A DNA stretch of 64,000 nt from JBBQNY01 sp038255255 (GTDB lineage: Bacteria; Pseudomonadota; Gammaproteobacteria; Xanthomonadales; Ahniellaceae). Positions 51,767 to 60,144 of this stretch are shown one piece after another. The notes under the pieces were generated by a model. It was not told the origin of the DNA, did no database searches, and saw only the letters and a program-made list of their open reading frames with translations. The stretch is taken from the NCBI GenBank assembly GCA_038255255.1, contig JBBSLL010000012.1, positions 1-64,000 of the forward strand, written 5' to 3'. A program made the translations under genes and the position numbers. The stretch's first letter is position 1; every line of letters begins with the position of its first letter.

Positions 51767-52564
51767 ATGCAACTCATCGACATCGGCGCGAACCTCACGC
51801 ATGAATCGTTTGCGCACGATCGCGAGACAGTGGTTCGCGAGGCACTTGCGGCAGGCGTCGCGCAGTTCGGCATCACCGGGACCACCGTGGCCTTGTCGGA
51901 ACAGGCCGTGCTGCTGGCCCGTGCGCAACCCGACCTCATGTTCGCGACCGCGGGCGTGCATCCGCATCACGCGCGCGACGTCGACGCGGACGCGGTGCGG
52001 AATCTGTCGGGGCTGGCAGCGCTGCCGGAAGTGCGCGCCATCGGCGAAACCGGGCTCGACTACTTTCGCGACCTCGCGCCGCGGCCCGTGCAGATCAAGG
52101 CCTTCGAGCGCCAGATCGCCATCGCGGTGGCGTGCGGCAAGCCCCTGTTCCTGCACCAGCGCGACGCGCACGAGGATTTCCTGGCGGTGATGAAAGGGGC
52201 GCGCGATTCAGTGGTGGGCGGCGTGGTGCACTGCTTCACGGACAGCCGCGAGGCACTGTTCGCGTACCTCGATCTCGACCTCTATATCGGCATCACCGGC
52301 TGGCTCTGCGACGAGCGGCGCGGCGCGCACCTGCGCGAACTGGTGCGGCATATCCCGGCCGAGCGATTGCTGATCGAAACCGATTCGCCCTACCTCATGC
52401 CGCGCACGCTGGTGCCGAAGCCAACGCACCGACGCAACGAACCGAAATTCCTGCCGCACATCGTCGAGGAGCTCGCGCGCGACCGCGACGAGCCCTTCGA
52501 AGTCACCGCGGCAACGACCACCGCCGCCGCGCGCACCCTCTTCAATCTGCGAAGCCGAGCCTGA
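51767..52564 (+). CDS. tatD: TatD-family DNase
   Basis: A 265-residue TIM-barrel metal-dependent hydrolase. Its N-terminus (LIDIGANLTHESFAHDRETV) lacks the usual HxH, as in E. coli TatD itself, while AGVHPHHARD, GETGLDYFRD, LFLHQRDAHEDF, HCFTDS and LIETDSPYLMPR provide the remaining metal ligands. TatD is a 3'-5' exonuclease linked to DNA repair. ATG 51767 begins close to the conserved region. Confidence 0.93.
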   Translation: MQLIDIGANLTHESFAHDRETVVREALAAGVAQFGITGTTVALSEQAVLLARAQPDLMFATAGVHPHHARDVDADAVRNLSGLAALPEVRAIGETGLDYFRDLAPRPVQIKAFERQIAIAVACGKPLFLHQRDAHEDFLAVMKGARDSVVGGVVHCFTDSREALFAYLDLDLYIGITGWLCDERRGAHLRELVRHIPAERLLIETDSPYLMPRTLVPKPTHRRNEPKFLPHIVEELARDRDEPFEVTAATTTAAARTLFNLRSRA

Positions 52565-52629
52565 CCCCAGCACGAGTGACGAAAGTCGCGACTGCTATCA
52601 GCCGTAACACGCTGCAGTGGGCCGTCGCG

Positions 52630-53409
52630 TCAGCTGCGCAGGCCGACGCCGCGTTTGAGGAGCCAGAGGGCCAGCGCGCCGAGCACGATGACGAAGAAGA
52701 ACATCAGCGCGAAGGCGATCCAGAGCGGCACGTCGGTCACGCCGAGCAGGCCGTAGCGGAATGCGTTGACCATGTAGAAGATCGGATTGGCATGCGTCGC
52801 GGTCTCCGCCCACTGCGGCAACAGGTGCACCGAATAGAACACGCCGCCGAGATACGTGAGCGGGGTGAGGATGAAGGTCGGCACGATCGCGACGTCGTCG
52901 AACTTCTTGGCGTACACCGCGTTGACGAAACCGGCGAGCGAGAAGATCGTCGCGCCGAGCAGCACGGTCGAGATGGTGACGAACGGATGCGGCACGCGGA
53001 CCTTGGTGAACAGCATCGCGATGCCGAGCACGATGATCCCGACCATGACGCCGCGCAGCACCGCGCCCGCGACGTAGCCGCCGAGGATCACCCAGTTCGG
53101 CATGGGACTGACCAGGAGCTCCTCGACGTGCCGGCCGAATTTCGCACCGAAGAACGACGAGGAGATGTTGCCGTAGCTGTTCTGGATCACCGACATCATC
53201 ACCAGGCCCGGCACGATGAAGTCCATGTACGGGATGCCGTCCATCCTGCCGACGCGCGAACCGATGAGCCCGCCGAAGATGAGGAAGTAGAGCGTCATCG
53301 TGATCGCGGGCGGCACCAGGGTCTGGCCCCAGATGCGCAGGATTCGCGCAACCTCACGCCGCACGATCGTCAGCAGGGCAATGAGGTTCGGATGCGGCGC
53401 TGTGCTCAT
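52630..53409 (-). CDS. yadH: ABC-2 type transporter permease (YadH-like)
   Basis: A 259-residue permease with six transmembrane helices and the ABC-2 signature (YMDFIVPGLVMMSVIQNSYG, ELLVSPMPNWVILGGYVAGA). It overlaps the ATPase gene upstream (ATGA), forming an exporter pair. The substrate is unknown; YadGH homologues have been linked to drug or polyketide export. Confidence 0.9.
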   Translation of the reverse strand: MSTAPHPNLIALLTIVRREVARILRIWGQTLVPPAITMTLYFLIFGGLIGSRVGRMDGIPYMDFIVPGLVMMSVIQNSYGNISSSFFGAKFGRHVEELLVSPMPNWVILGGYVAGAVLRGVMVGIIVLGIAMLFTKVRVPHPFVTISTVLLGATIFSLAGFVNAVYAKKFDDVAIVPTFILTPLTYLGGVFYSVHLLPQWAETATHANPIFYMVNAFRYGLLGVTDVPLWIAFALMFFFVIVLGALALWLLKRGVGLRS

Positions 53410-54356
53410 GCGGCTTGTTCCGGTGCGTCGCCGGTGAGGCGCATGAACAGTTCCTCGAGCCGGTTGCTCTTGTTGCGCATCGAGCGCACCCGGATGCCGG
53501 CATCCCCGAGCACTGCGAACACGCGGTTGAGATCCATCGCGCGCGGCATGTCGAGATCGAGCGTGTGCGCGTCGGTGGCCGCCAGCCTGGCACCCTCGAT
53601 CACCGGCAAAGGATCGGGCAGCGCGCCCTCGATGTCGAGCACGAAACCCTCGACGTCGAGCTTGGAGAGCAATTGCTTCATCGGGCCCGACTCGACGATG
53701 CGGCCATGGTCGATGATCGCGAGGTTGCGGCAGAGATTCTCCGCCTCCTCGAGGTAGTGCGTGGTGAGGATGATGGTGGTGCCCGCGGCGTTGATCTCGC
53801 GCAGCGTCTTCCACATGCTGCGCCGGATCTCGATGTCGACGCCCGCGGTGGGCTCGTCCAGGATCAGCAACCGCGGGCGCGTCATCATCGCGCGCGCAAT
53901 CATCAGTCGCCGCTTCATGCCACCCGACAGCGTGCGGCTCATGGATTCCGACCGGTCGCCGAGATAGGTCCGCTTGAGTTCGACGTCCGCGCGAACATGC
54001 GCTTCGGCGCGCGGCACGCCGTAGAACCCGGCGTAGTTGACCAGGATGTCGCGCGGCTTCTCGAACATGTTGAAGTTGAGTTCCTGCGGCACCAGCCCGA
54101 CCATGCGCATGGCGCGCTCGCGGTTTTTTTCCAGATCCACGCCGAAGATCTCGACCGTGCCCGCGGTCTTGTTGACCAGCGAGGTGGCGATGCCGATCAG
54201 TGTCGACTTGCCGGCGCCGTTCGGGCCGAGCAGCGCGAAAAAATCGCCCGGCTCGACGTCGAGCGACACGCCGCGCAGCGCCTCGACGCCAGTCGCATAG
54301 GTCTTGCCCAGGTCGCGCACCGACAGGGCGGGCGCGGGTCGTTCCACGTGGGTCAT
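53406..54356 (-). CDS. yadG: ABC transporter ATP-binding protein (YadG-like)
   Basis: A 316-residue ATPase with Walker A LLGPNGAGKSTLIG, signature LSGGMKRRL, Walker B LLILDEPTAGVD and the H-loop TTHYLEE. The C-terminal domain is typical of the YadG/DrrA group. A TATACT -10-like sequence lies about 30 bases upstream of ATG 54356 on the minus strand. It is divergent from the reductase gene. Confidence 0.92.
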   Translation of the reverse strand: MTHVERPAPALSVRDLGKTYATGVEALRGVSLDVEPGDFFALLGPNGAGKSTLIGIATSLVNKTAGTVEIFGVDLEKNRERAMRMVGLVPQELNFNMFEKPRDILVNYAGFYGVPRAEAHVRADVELKRTYLGDRSESMSRTLSGGMKRRLMIARAMMTRPRLLILDEPTAGVDIEIRRSMWKTLREINAAGTTIILTTHYLEEAENLCRNLAIIDHGRIVESGPMKQLLSKLDVEGFVLDIEGALPDPLPVIEGARLAATDAHTLDLDMPRAMDLNRVFAVLGDAGIRVRSMRNKSNRLEELFMRLTGDAPEQAA

Positions 54357-54459
54357 CAAGGGGGCGTCGGGCAAACCGCTAGTATAGGGGCCCCGTTTAT
54401 CGTTCCTTTCCCCGACCACGCGGTCCGGCCACGCCGGCGCAACCATCCGGTGTATCCCC

Positions 54460-55215
54460 TTGGCTGTCGTCCATTTCCCCCTCAAGCTCAAATCCCGGCG
54501 GATGCTCGCGCCGAGCGTGGCGCACCTCGACTTCGTGCGCGACGACGGTCTGCCCCTCGATTTCATTCCCGGGCAGTTCGTGCAGGTGCATTTCCACTAC
54601 CCGGACGGCACGCCGACCAAGCGCAGCTACTCGCTTGCGACCATCCACGATCACGCGCTCGGTCCAGGCGAGGCAGTCGAGATCGCGGTGAGCTATGTCG
54701 CGGGAGGCGCGGCCACTGCCTTGTTCGAGAATCTCGAGGTGGGCGAAAACATCGACGCAAGCGGACCCTACGGTCGCTTCTGCCTGATGCCCCAGGACGT
54801 CCATCCGCGGTACCTGCTGGTCGGAACGGGAACGGGCGTGACGCCGTACCGCGCCATGCTGCCGCAGCTCGCGCACCTCATCGCCACGCGCAACATCGAA
54901 GTCGTGCTGCTGTTCGGTGCGCGCTCGACGCAGGAGCTGCTGTACGGCGACGAGTTCCGCGCGTTTGCCGACGCGTACCCGGCGAACTTCCGTTTTGTGC
55001 CGTGTTTCTCGCGCGGCATACCAGCGGACGCGCACGCCGATGCGCGCAGCGGCTACGTGCAGGACCAGCTCGACGCCCTCGCGCCGGATCCCGCGCGCGA
55101 TATCGCCTACCTCTGCGGCAATCCCAACATGGTCGACGCCTGCTTCGAGCGCCTCAAGGGGTTTGGCCTGCCGGTGCCCCAGGTGCGTCGCGAAAAGTAC
55201 GTCAGCAGCAAGTAG
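54460..55215 (+). CDS. Ferredoxin/flavodoxin-NADP reductase-like oxidoreductase
   Basis: A 251-residue FAD/NAD(P) protein: FAD-binding RSYSLAT, nucleotide-binding LLVGTGTGVTPYRAML, LLFGARSTQELLY, and a C-terminal YLCGNPNMVDACFERLK. The pattern matches the ferredoxin-NADP reductase family (Fpr group) without a 2Fe-2S domain. TTG 54460 is the first plausible start. A GTAG-type palindrome overlaps the stop codon. Confidence 0.87.
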   Translation: MAVVHFPLKLKSRRMLAPSVAHLDFVRDDGLPLDFIPGQFVQVHFHYPDGTPTKRSYSLATIHDHALGPGEAVEIAVSYVAGGAATALFENLEVGENIDASGPYGRFCLMPQDVHPRYLLVGTGTGVTPYRAMLPQLAHLIATRNIEVVLLFGARSTQELLYGDEFRAFADAYPANFRFVPCFSRGIPADAHADARSGYVQDQLDALAPDPARDIAYLCGNPNMVDACFERLKGFGLPVPQVRREKYVSSK

Positions 55216-55234
55216 GGCGCACCTTGGGTGCGCC
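55212..55234 (+). repeat. GTAG-type REP palindrome overlapping a stop codon
   Basis: GTAG, then GGCGCACC-TTG-GGTGCGCC (the G is shared). The TAG is the reductase stop codon, so the hairpin begins inside the gene and may act as its terminator or stabilise the 3' end. Confidence 0.7.
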
Positions 55235-55327
55235 GTGAGTCGCCGCATCGTCGAGGATTGGCCCTGGGCGAATCTTGCGTCAGTCGGCGGGTTCAAGGCT
55301 CGCTCTATACCTCGTGTTGTAAAGGAC

Positions 55328-55379
55328 ACTTGACAAAGCCCCCATAGGCAGTCGAAGATCCTGTCAAGTCCACTTGACA
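55328..55379 (+). promoter_or_regulatory. Promoter and palindromic operator of the XRE-NatAB operon
   Basis: ACTTGACA occurs at 55328-55335 and 55372-55379 and inverted (TGTCAAGT) at 55362-55369. The last two form an 18-base perfect palindrome around CC, just before the first gene (ATG 55387). TTGACA at 55330-55335 is a perfect -35, with a weak -10 GAAGAT (55354-55359) 18 bases away. The XRE regulator encoded in the operon is the obvious candidate ligand, which would make it autoregulated. Confidence 0.65.
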
Positions 55380-55386
55380 TACCGCC

Positions 55387-55788
55387 ATGCGACCCGTTGA
55401 AAGGCGTTACCGCCGCGAATTCTTCCCCGCGATGCTCGCGTATGTCGTGCTGATCCTCGCGTGCACCTGGCTGCTGAAGCATCCCCTCAAGGACGCCGAG
55501 CTCTGGCTGCGCGCCGGCGTCAGCCTGCTGCCGGTCGTGCCGATCGCATTCTTCGCCCGTGCACTCGTGCGTTTCATCCGCGACAACGACGAGCTGCAGC
55601 GGCGCATCGACCTCGAGGCGATCGCCATCGCCACGCTGATCGTCAGCATGGGCTATTTCACTCTCGGTCTGCTCGACGCCGCCAATGTCATCTCGATCGC
55701 GGGGGACCTGGCGATGATCTGGGTGTTGCCGGCGATGTGCGGCACGTTCGGCATCGTCAAGCTGTTTTCCGCGCGTCGGTATCGATGA
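55387..55788 (+). CDS. Small four-helix membrane protein
   Basis: A 133-residue membrane protein with four hydrophobic segments (MLAYVVLILACTWLL, LRAGVSLLPVVPIAFFA, AIAIATLIVSMGYFTLG, AGDLAMIWVLPAMCG). It is the first gene of an operon whose members overlap by ATGA. Small membrane proteins paired with a short XRE regulator are common in bacteria; the function is unknown. Confidence 0.75.
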   Translation: MRPVERRYRREFFPAMLAYVVLILACTWLLKHPLKDAELWLRAGVSLLPVVPIAFFARALVRFIRDNDELQRRIDLEAIAIATLIVSMGYFTLGLLDAANVISIAGDLAMIWVLPAMCGTFGIVKLFSARRYR

Positions 55789-55979
55789 AAAGCCGCGTGC
55801 GCGAGCTCCGGGAACAACGCGGCTGGTCGCAGGCACAGCTCGCCGACGAACTCGATGTGTCGCGCCAGACGGTCAATGCCATCGAGACCGGCAAGTATGA
55901 TCCGAGCCTGCCGCTCGCCTTCGCGATCGGCGCCCTTTTCGGGCTCCGGATCGAAGAGATCTTCGACCCTGCTGCATGA
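55785..55979 (+). CDS. Short XRE-family transcriptional regulator
   Basis: A 64-residue single-domain helix-turn-helix protein: VRELREQRGWSQAQLADELD, VSRQTVNAIETGKYDPSL, FGLRIEEIF. This is the YozG-like minimal XRE type. ATG 55785 overlaps the preceding stop by four bases; it likely binds the ACTTGACA palindrome upstream of the operon. Confidence 0.88.
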   Translation: MKSRVRELREQRGWSQAQLADELDVSRQTVNAIETGKYDPSLPLAFAIGALFGLRIEEIFDPAA

Positions 55980-57553
55980 ATCTGCATGACCCTACCTCGA
56001 GAAATGCGATGACCCGAATCCGAATGAAACAAGCGCTGCTCGCGGCGGTGACGTGTATTGCCGCCACGTTGGCGCTCGCGCAGCCCAAGCCTGTGACCGC
56101 CGAGAAGCCCAACCCGGAGCAGGACTCAGCGCCGTCCGGCTCCCGCACCTACGGAAGCCTGCGCTTCGCGCCGTGCAACCTGGCGGCATCGGACGCGCCC
56201 GTCGATGTCGACGCGTTCTGCACCACGCTCCGAGTCCCGGAGAATCCGGCGGCGCCGACCGGCCGCAAGATCGAGCTGGCGCTGGCGTGGGTACCGTCGT
56301 CGCACGCCAAGCCGGCGCCCGAGCCGGTTTTCATGCTGGCCGGCGGGCCGGGCCAGTCGGCGCGCGATTCCTATCCGGGCATCGCCAGCGCCTTCCGGGA
56401 AATCCGCAAGCGGCGTCACGTACTGCTGCTCGACCAGCGCGGCACGGGTGCGTCCAACCCCATGGTCTGCCGCGATCGCGACGGCAAGCCGGCCGTGCTC
56501 GACGACGACGACACGTCAACGGAAGCGTTGCGCGGCTTCACCGAGCGCTGCCGCGACTCTCTCGCCGGCCGCGCGGATCCGCGCTTCTACACCACGTCGG
56601 TGGCGGTGCAGGACCTCGATCTGGTGCGCGAAAGACTCGGCGTCGAGCGCGTGGGCCTGGTCGGCATCTCGTACGGCACGCGCGTCGCCCAGCAATACCT
56701 CGCGCGCTATCCGGATCGCGTGTACGCCGCGGTGCTGGACGGCGTCGCCCCGAATTCGATGGCGCTCGGCATCGACCATGCACGCAACCTCGAGAGTTCC
56801 CTCGACTTGCAGTTCGCGCGCTGCAAGGCCGACAAGGCGTGCAGCACCCGCTTCGGCAACCCGCGCGCCAATCTGGACCGTCTGCTGGCGGAGGCGCGCG
56901 TGGCGCCCAGGACCGTGGCGTTTCGCGACCCTTCCAGCAATGAATGGCGCGAGCAGGAGCTGACGCCAGGCGTGATCGCCGGGCTCGTTCGCCTGTTCGC
57001 CTACGCACCTGGACTCGCGGCGTCGCTGCCCATGACCTTGCACGAGGCCGTCAACGGCCGCGCCGGGCCGCTGATGGCACAGGCCGAGATGATCACGGCG
57101 TCGCTAAGCGACCAGATCTCGCACGGCATGCAGCTTTCGGTGATCTGCAGCGAAGATGCCGACCTGCTGCGCGTCAATTCGGATGACGCCGACACGGTGC
57201 TCGGCAACAGCCTCATCGAACTCATGCAGGCGCAGTGCGACGTGTGGCCGCGCGGTTCGCGACCGGAAAACTTCCACTCACCGCTGGTCTCGAACCGACC
57301 CGTGCTGCTGCTCTCCGGCGAGTTCGACCCGGTGACGCCGCCCCGCTACGGCAACGACGTGTTGCGCACGCTGAGCAACGCACGGCACCTGGTGCTGCGG
57401 GGGCAGGGACACAACGTGATCGGAGCCGGCTGCATGCCTCGACTGCTCGCGGAGTATTTCGAGAAACCCGAGCCCGCCGCCCTCGAGGTCGATTGCCTGA
57501 AGCAACTCGACTATGCGCCGCAGTTCACCGGCTTTTACGGATGGGAACCATGA
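55976..57553 (+). CDS. Exported alpha/beta hydrolase with TAP-like C-terminal domain
   Basis: A secreted or periplasmic hydrolase of the tripeptidyl-aminopeptidase (SlpD/E) type. A signal peptide (MKQALLAAVTCIAATLALA) precedes the oxyanion segment FMLAGGPGQSA, LDQRGTGASNP, nucleophile elbow GISYGTR, acid in LSGEFDPVTPP and histidine in LRGQGHNVIG. ATG 55976 overlaps the XRE stop (ATGA) and supports coupling; ATG 56009 and 56024 fit the signal peptide better. It is probably a peptidase; the substrate is unknown. Confidence 0.87.
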   Translation: MNLHDPTSRNAMTRIRMKQALLAAVTCIAATLALAQPKPVTAEKPNPEQDSAPSGSRTYGSLRFAPCNLAASDAPVDVDAFCTTLRVPENPAAPTGRKIELALAWVPSSHAKPAPEPVFMLAGGPGQSARDSYPGIASAFREIRKRRHVLLLDQRGTGASNPMVCRDRDGKPAVLDDDDTSTEALRGFTERCRDSLAGRADPRFYTTSVAVQDLDLVRERLGVERVGLVGISYGTRVAQQYLARYPDRVYAAVLDGVAPNSMALGIDHARNLESSLDLQFARCKADKACSTRFGNPRANLDRLLAEARVAPRTVAFRDPSSNEWREQELTPGVIAGLVRLFAYAPGLAASLPMTLHEAVNGRAGPLMAQAEMITASLSDQISHGMQLSVICSEDADLLRVNSDDADTVLGNSLIELMQAQCDVWPRGSRPENFHSPLVSNRPVLLLSGEFDPVTPPRYGNDVLRTLSNARHLVLRGQGHNVIGAGCMPRLLAEYFEKPEPAALEVDCLKQLDYAPQFTGFYGWEP

Positions 57554-58296
57554 TCCACGTCGAAGGCTTGCACAAACGTTTCAAGACCAAGACCGGCGAC
57601 GTGATCGCGGTCGACGATGTCGGCTTCACAGCCGAGAACGGCCAGATCACCGGGCTGCTCGGACCGAACGGCGCGGGCAAGACCACCACGCTGCGCATGC
57701 TCTACACGCTGATGCAGCCCGACGCGGGACGCATCACCGTCGACGGCCTCGACGTGGCGCGCGACGCCACGGCAGTGCGCCGCTCGCTTGCGGTGTTGCC
57801 GGACGCGCGCGGCGTGTACAAGCGCCTGACCGCGCGCGAGAACATCCGGTACTTCGGCCAACTGCACGGGCTCGACGATGCCACGATCGAAACGCGCCTT
57901 GCGCAACTCGCCGATGCGCTTGAAATGAACGACTTCCTGGATCGCCGCACCGAAGGCTTCTCGCAGGGCCAGCGCACCAAGACCGCGATCGCGCGCGCAC
58001 TGATCCACGACCCGAAAAACGTGATCCTCGACGAGCCGACCAACGGCCTCGACGTCATGACCACGCGCGGACTGCGGCGATTCCTGCAGGGTTTGCGCGT
58101 GGCCGGCCACTGCGTGCTGTTCTCGAGCCACATCATGCAGGAGGTCGCCGCGCTCTGCGATCACATCGTGGTGATTGCCAAGGGCCGCGTGGTCGCCCAG
58201 GGCAGCGCGGGCGACCTGCGCGAGCAAAGCGGCGAGTCCAACCTCGAGGACGCCTTCGTCAAGATCATCGGTTCGGAAGAGGGGCTGCTGGCATGA
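57550..58296 (+). CDS. natA: ABC transporter ATPase (NatA-like)
   Basis: A 248-residue ATPase: Walker A LLGPNGAGKTTTLRML, Walker B NVILDEPTNGLD, and a signature reading FSQGQRTK instead of LSGGQ, as in NatA proteins. NatAB exports sodium in Bacillus. ATG 57550 overlaps the hydrolase stop by four bases, and natB overlaps its end. Confidence 0.88.
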   Translation: MIHVEGLHKRFKTKTGDVIAVDDVGFTAENGQITGLLGPNGAGKTTTLRMLYTLMQPDAGRITVDGLDVARDATAVRRSLAVLPDARGVYKRLTARENIRYFGQLHGLDDATIETRLAQLADALEMNDFLDRRTEGFSQGQRTKTAIARALIHDPKNVILDEPTNGLDVMTTRGLRRFLQGLRVAGHCVLFSSHIMQEVAALCDHIVVIAKGRVVAQGSAGDLREQSGESNLEDAFVKIIGSEEGLLA

Positions 58297-59468
58297 AGCA
58301 TTTCTGGACGGTGATGGTGAAGGAGCTGCGCGAGAGTTTTCGCGACCGGCGCACGGTGATGATGGCGCTGGTGTTCAGTCCGCTGCTCACGCCGCTGCTC
58401 ATGATCGGCCTCATCACGCTCAGCGTGAAAAAGGAAACCGAGAAGCTCGAGAAGGAGCTGGTGCTCGCCGTCGCCGGGCAGGAGCACGCGCCCAACCTGG
58501 TGGCATGGCTGCGCACGCAGGGTGTCAAGGTCAAGGCTCCGCCGCGTGATATCGAGGCCGCGATCCGCGACCAGGACGAAGATGCGATCCTCTCCATCGA
58601 CGCGGGTTACGGCAAGGCATGGCGCGCCAACAAGCCCGCCGAGGTCGAGATCGTGCACGACTCCTCGCGGATGTACGCAGGGACCGTCGTCAATCGCGTC
58701 GAGAACCTGCTCGAGAACTACGGGCGTATCGCCGGCACGCTGCGGCTGGTGGTGCGCGGCGTGCATCCGAACGTCATCGCGCCGTTGCGCGTGGCGCACC
58801 ACGACGTCGCGACCCCCGAAGCCAAGCAGGGCATGGCGATGATGTTCCTGCCCTACATCCTGCTGCTCGGCGCGTTCCTCGGCGGCGCCTACATCGCGAT
58901 CGACGCGACTGCGGGCGAGCGCGAGCGCCAGTCGCTCGAACCGCTGCTGGCCAACCCCGTCAGCCGCGAAGCGATCATGAGCGGCAAGATGGGCGCGGCC
59001 GCGGTATTCGCCCTGCTCAGCGTGTTGCTCACGATGCTCGCCTTCAAGTTGAGCTTCATGCTGATGCCTGCGAACTCCGCCGGGGTCACGTTCGACCTGG
59101 CGTGGGTCAACATCGCCAAGCTGTTCCTCGTTACCGCCCCGGTGGCGGTTCTCGGCACCGCGATCTTCACCGTGGTCTCGGCGAACTCGAAGACGGTCAA
59201 GGAAGCGCAGAGCTGGTTCGGCGTGCTGATGCTGCTGCCGATGATCCCGACCATCGTGCTCATGGTTTCGCCGGTCAAGGACAAGCTCTGGATGTTCCTG
59301 GTGCCGTTCCTCGGCCAGAACCAGATGCTGGTGCGCGTGCTGCGCGGCCAGGCCGTCAGTGGCATCGAGTGGGCGGTGGGCCTCATCGGCGCGGTAGTCG
59401 CCTGCGTGCTGCTGTGGGTCTTCGCGTCGCGGCTCTATCGGCGCGAGCAACTCGCCATCTCGGCCTGA
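58293..59468 (+). CDS. natB: ABC-2 permease (NatB-like)
   Basis: A 391-residue permease with an N-terminal helix (VMMALVFSPLLTPLLMIGLI), a large extracytoplasmic domain (about residues 45-185) and six C-terminal helices. The TAGERERQSLEPLLANPVSR segment is the NatB/ABC-2 hallmark. It is the last gene of the five-gene operon 55387-59468, all joined by ATGA overlaps. Confidence 0.88.
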   Translation: MKHFWTVMVKELRESFRDRRTVMMALVFSPLLTPLLMIGLITLSVKKETEKLEKELVLAVAGQEHAPNLVAWLRTQGVKVKAPPRDIEAAIRDQDEDAILSIDAGYGKAWRANKPAEVEIVHDSSRMYAGTVVNRVENLLENYGRIAGTLRLVVRGVHPNVIAPLRVAHHDVATPEAKQGMAMMFLPYILLLGAFLGGAYIAIDATAGERERQSLEPLLANPVSREAIMSGKMGAAAVFALLSVLLTMLAFKLSFMLMPANSAGVTFDLAWVNIAKLFLVTAPVAVLGTAIFTVVSANSKTVKEAQSWFGVLMLLPMIPTIVLMVSPVKDKLWMFLVPFLGQNQMLVRVLRGQAVSGIEWAVGLIGAVVACVLLWVFASRLYRREQLAISA

Positions 59469-59584
59469 CCGGAAAGCTTGCAGCTGAGCGCCTCCTGACT
59501 GGAGGTCCGCGATCGCGGCGTGTCGGACACCACCGTCACGTCCGGCGCGGCAGGATCGGGCTTCCGTCCGATTAAGGTTCCGAC

Positions 59585-60121
59585 ATGGCCACGTCGAAAG
59601 CACCCGCGACCGTTCCAGTCGACATCCGATCCACGAAGAAGCACACGCTGGTGCTCAACATCCCCGCCTCCCTGTGGCCGCCGCCGACTCGCGCGGTCGA
59701 GATCGACGGCGAAACCTTTGCGCCCAAGGACGAGTTGCACGTGACCCTGATGGGTTCCGCGCTGTTCGACGAGATGCACGCCCAGCTTTCGCTGCGCGTG
59801 CGCCGTCGCCTGCTGGCGGAAGCGCGCACCTGGCAGTGGCGCATCGACCGCACCGGCGAGCTGCACCTCCTCGAGCACTTCGATCCGTCCACGCCGGGAG
59901 CGGCTTCCACGCGCAGCATTATCGAGACCATCGAACTGGTGGGCGCGGAAGATTTCTATCGCCTCCACGAGCAGCATTCGGGAAGACAATTGCCGCGCCC
60001 GCCTGCGCACGTGACGCTCTATACGCTGCGCGACGCCACCGGCATCGGCGTGCCCGATGCCGGTGCGCTGCGTCGTCTGAGCATCCGCACGTTGTCGCGC
60101 GAGGAACTCGCCGCAGCGTAA
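59585..60121 (+). CDS. Possible 2H phosphoesterase-like protein
   Basis: A 178-residue soluble protein with two HxT motifs, HVTLMG (H52) and HVTLYT (H142), each in a beta-strand context and about 90 residues apart. This is the hallmark of 2H phosphoesterases (LigT, CPDase, AKAP7-type), which act on cyclic phosphates or RNA 2',5'/2',3' linkages. Assignment is inference from the motif pair. It converges on mnmE, 23 bases away. Confidence 0.6.
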   Translation: MATSKAPATVPVDIRSTKKHTLVLNIPASLWPPPTRAVEIDGETFAPKDELHVTLMGSALFDEMHAQLSLRVRRRLLAEARTWQWRIDRTGELHLLEHFDPSTPGAASTRSIIETIELVGAEDFYRLHEQHSGRQLPRPPAHVTLYTLRDATGIGVPDAGALRRLSIRTLSREELAAA

Positions 60122-60144
60122 CTTGAAGTCTTTGCCAGCTCCGC

